From Candidatus Omnitrophota bacterium (lineage in GTDB: Bacteria > Omnitrophota > Gorgyraeia > Gygaellales > Profunditerraquicolaceae): a DNA stretch of 5,670 nt. The translations under genes and the position numbers were made by a program. Below, in pieces: positions 5,631-5,670 of the stretch. How positions within the stretch are numbered: position 1 is the first letter of the stretch; each line of letters opens with the position of its first letter. The stretch covers positions 1-5,670 of the forward strand of contig JAQUSM010000079.1 of the NCBI GenBank assembly GCA_028715095.1, read 5' to 3'. The notes beneath the pieces were generated by a model that saw nothing but the letters and a program-made list of their open reading frames with translations, had not been told where the DNA came from and made no database searches.

Positions 5631-5670
5631 ATGGAGATTTTTCCAACGGTTAACAAGAAATTGACTGATT
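5631..5670 (+). CDS. Start of a downstream gene (3' partial), product unknown
   Basis: An ATG directly abuts the trxB stop (TAAATG) and is followed by 13 open codons to the window edge, reading MEIFPTVNKKLTD. The well-placed AGGAG upstream and the zero-base gap suggest a co-transcribed gene. Too little is visible to name it. Confidence 0.55.
   Translation, partial: MEIFPTVNKKLTD

Overview
The window is a compact, entirely plus-strand bacterial gene cluster. In order it holds: the 3' end of an unidentified protein gene, thioredoxin (trxA), a BioD-like/DRTGG regulatory protein, phosphate acetyltransferase (pta), acetate kinase (ackA), aspartate 1-decarboxylase (panD), peptide deformylase (def), thioredoxin reductase (trxB), and the first 13 codons of another gene. 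From trxA onward, every junction is an overlap or a gap of at most 44 bases, and I see no clear intrinsic terminator, so trxA to the end of the window reads as one operon that continues past the right edge. The only gap that could hold a promoter is the 68 bases before trxA.

Functionally the cluster has three parts. Pta and AckA interconvert acetyl-CoA and acetate with gain or use of ATP, and the BioD/DRTGG protein corresponds to the N-terminal regulatory half of long Pta enzymes, encoded here as a separate gene. PanD makes beta-alanine for pantothenate and so for coenzyme A, the cofactor Pta works on. Thioredoxin at the front and thioredoxin reductase at the back form a complete NADPH-to-disulfide relay. 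Def is a general protein-maturation enzyme whose start lies inside panD.

Organism: a bacterium (formyl-methionine processing and panD of bacterial type) with moderate GC content and a fermentative or acetate-handling metabolism. The tail of the first protein resembles uncharacterised proteins I recall from Omnitrophota and some Deltaproteobacteria, and the mixed codon use fits, so an uncultured Omnitrophota-like lineage is my best guess, held with modest confidence. No RNA genes, insertion sequences, CRISPR arrays or phage genes were seen. Every stretch is accounted for; no gene-free stretch exceeds 68 bases.

I do not see an obviously new biological system. The points most worth a second look are the split of a long-type Pta into two genes, a Pta that lacks about 20 residues and a motif normally used for CoA binding, a similarly shortened acetate kinase, and several perfect hairpins in and between genes.
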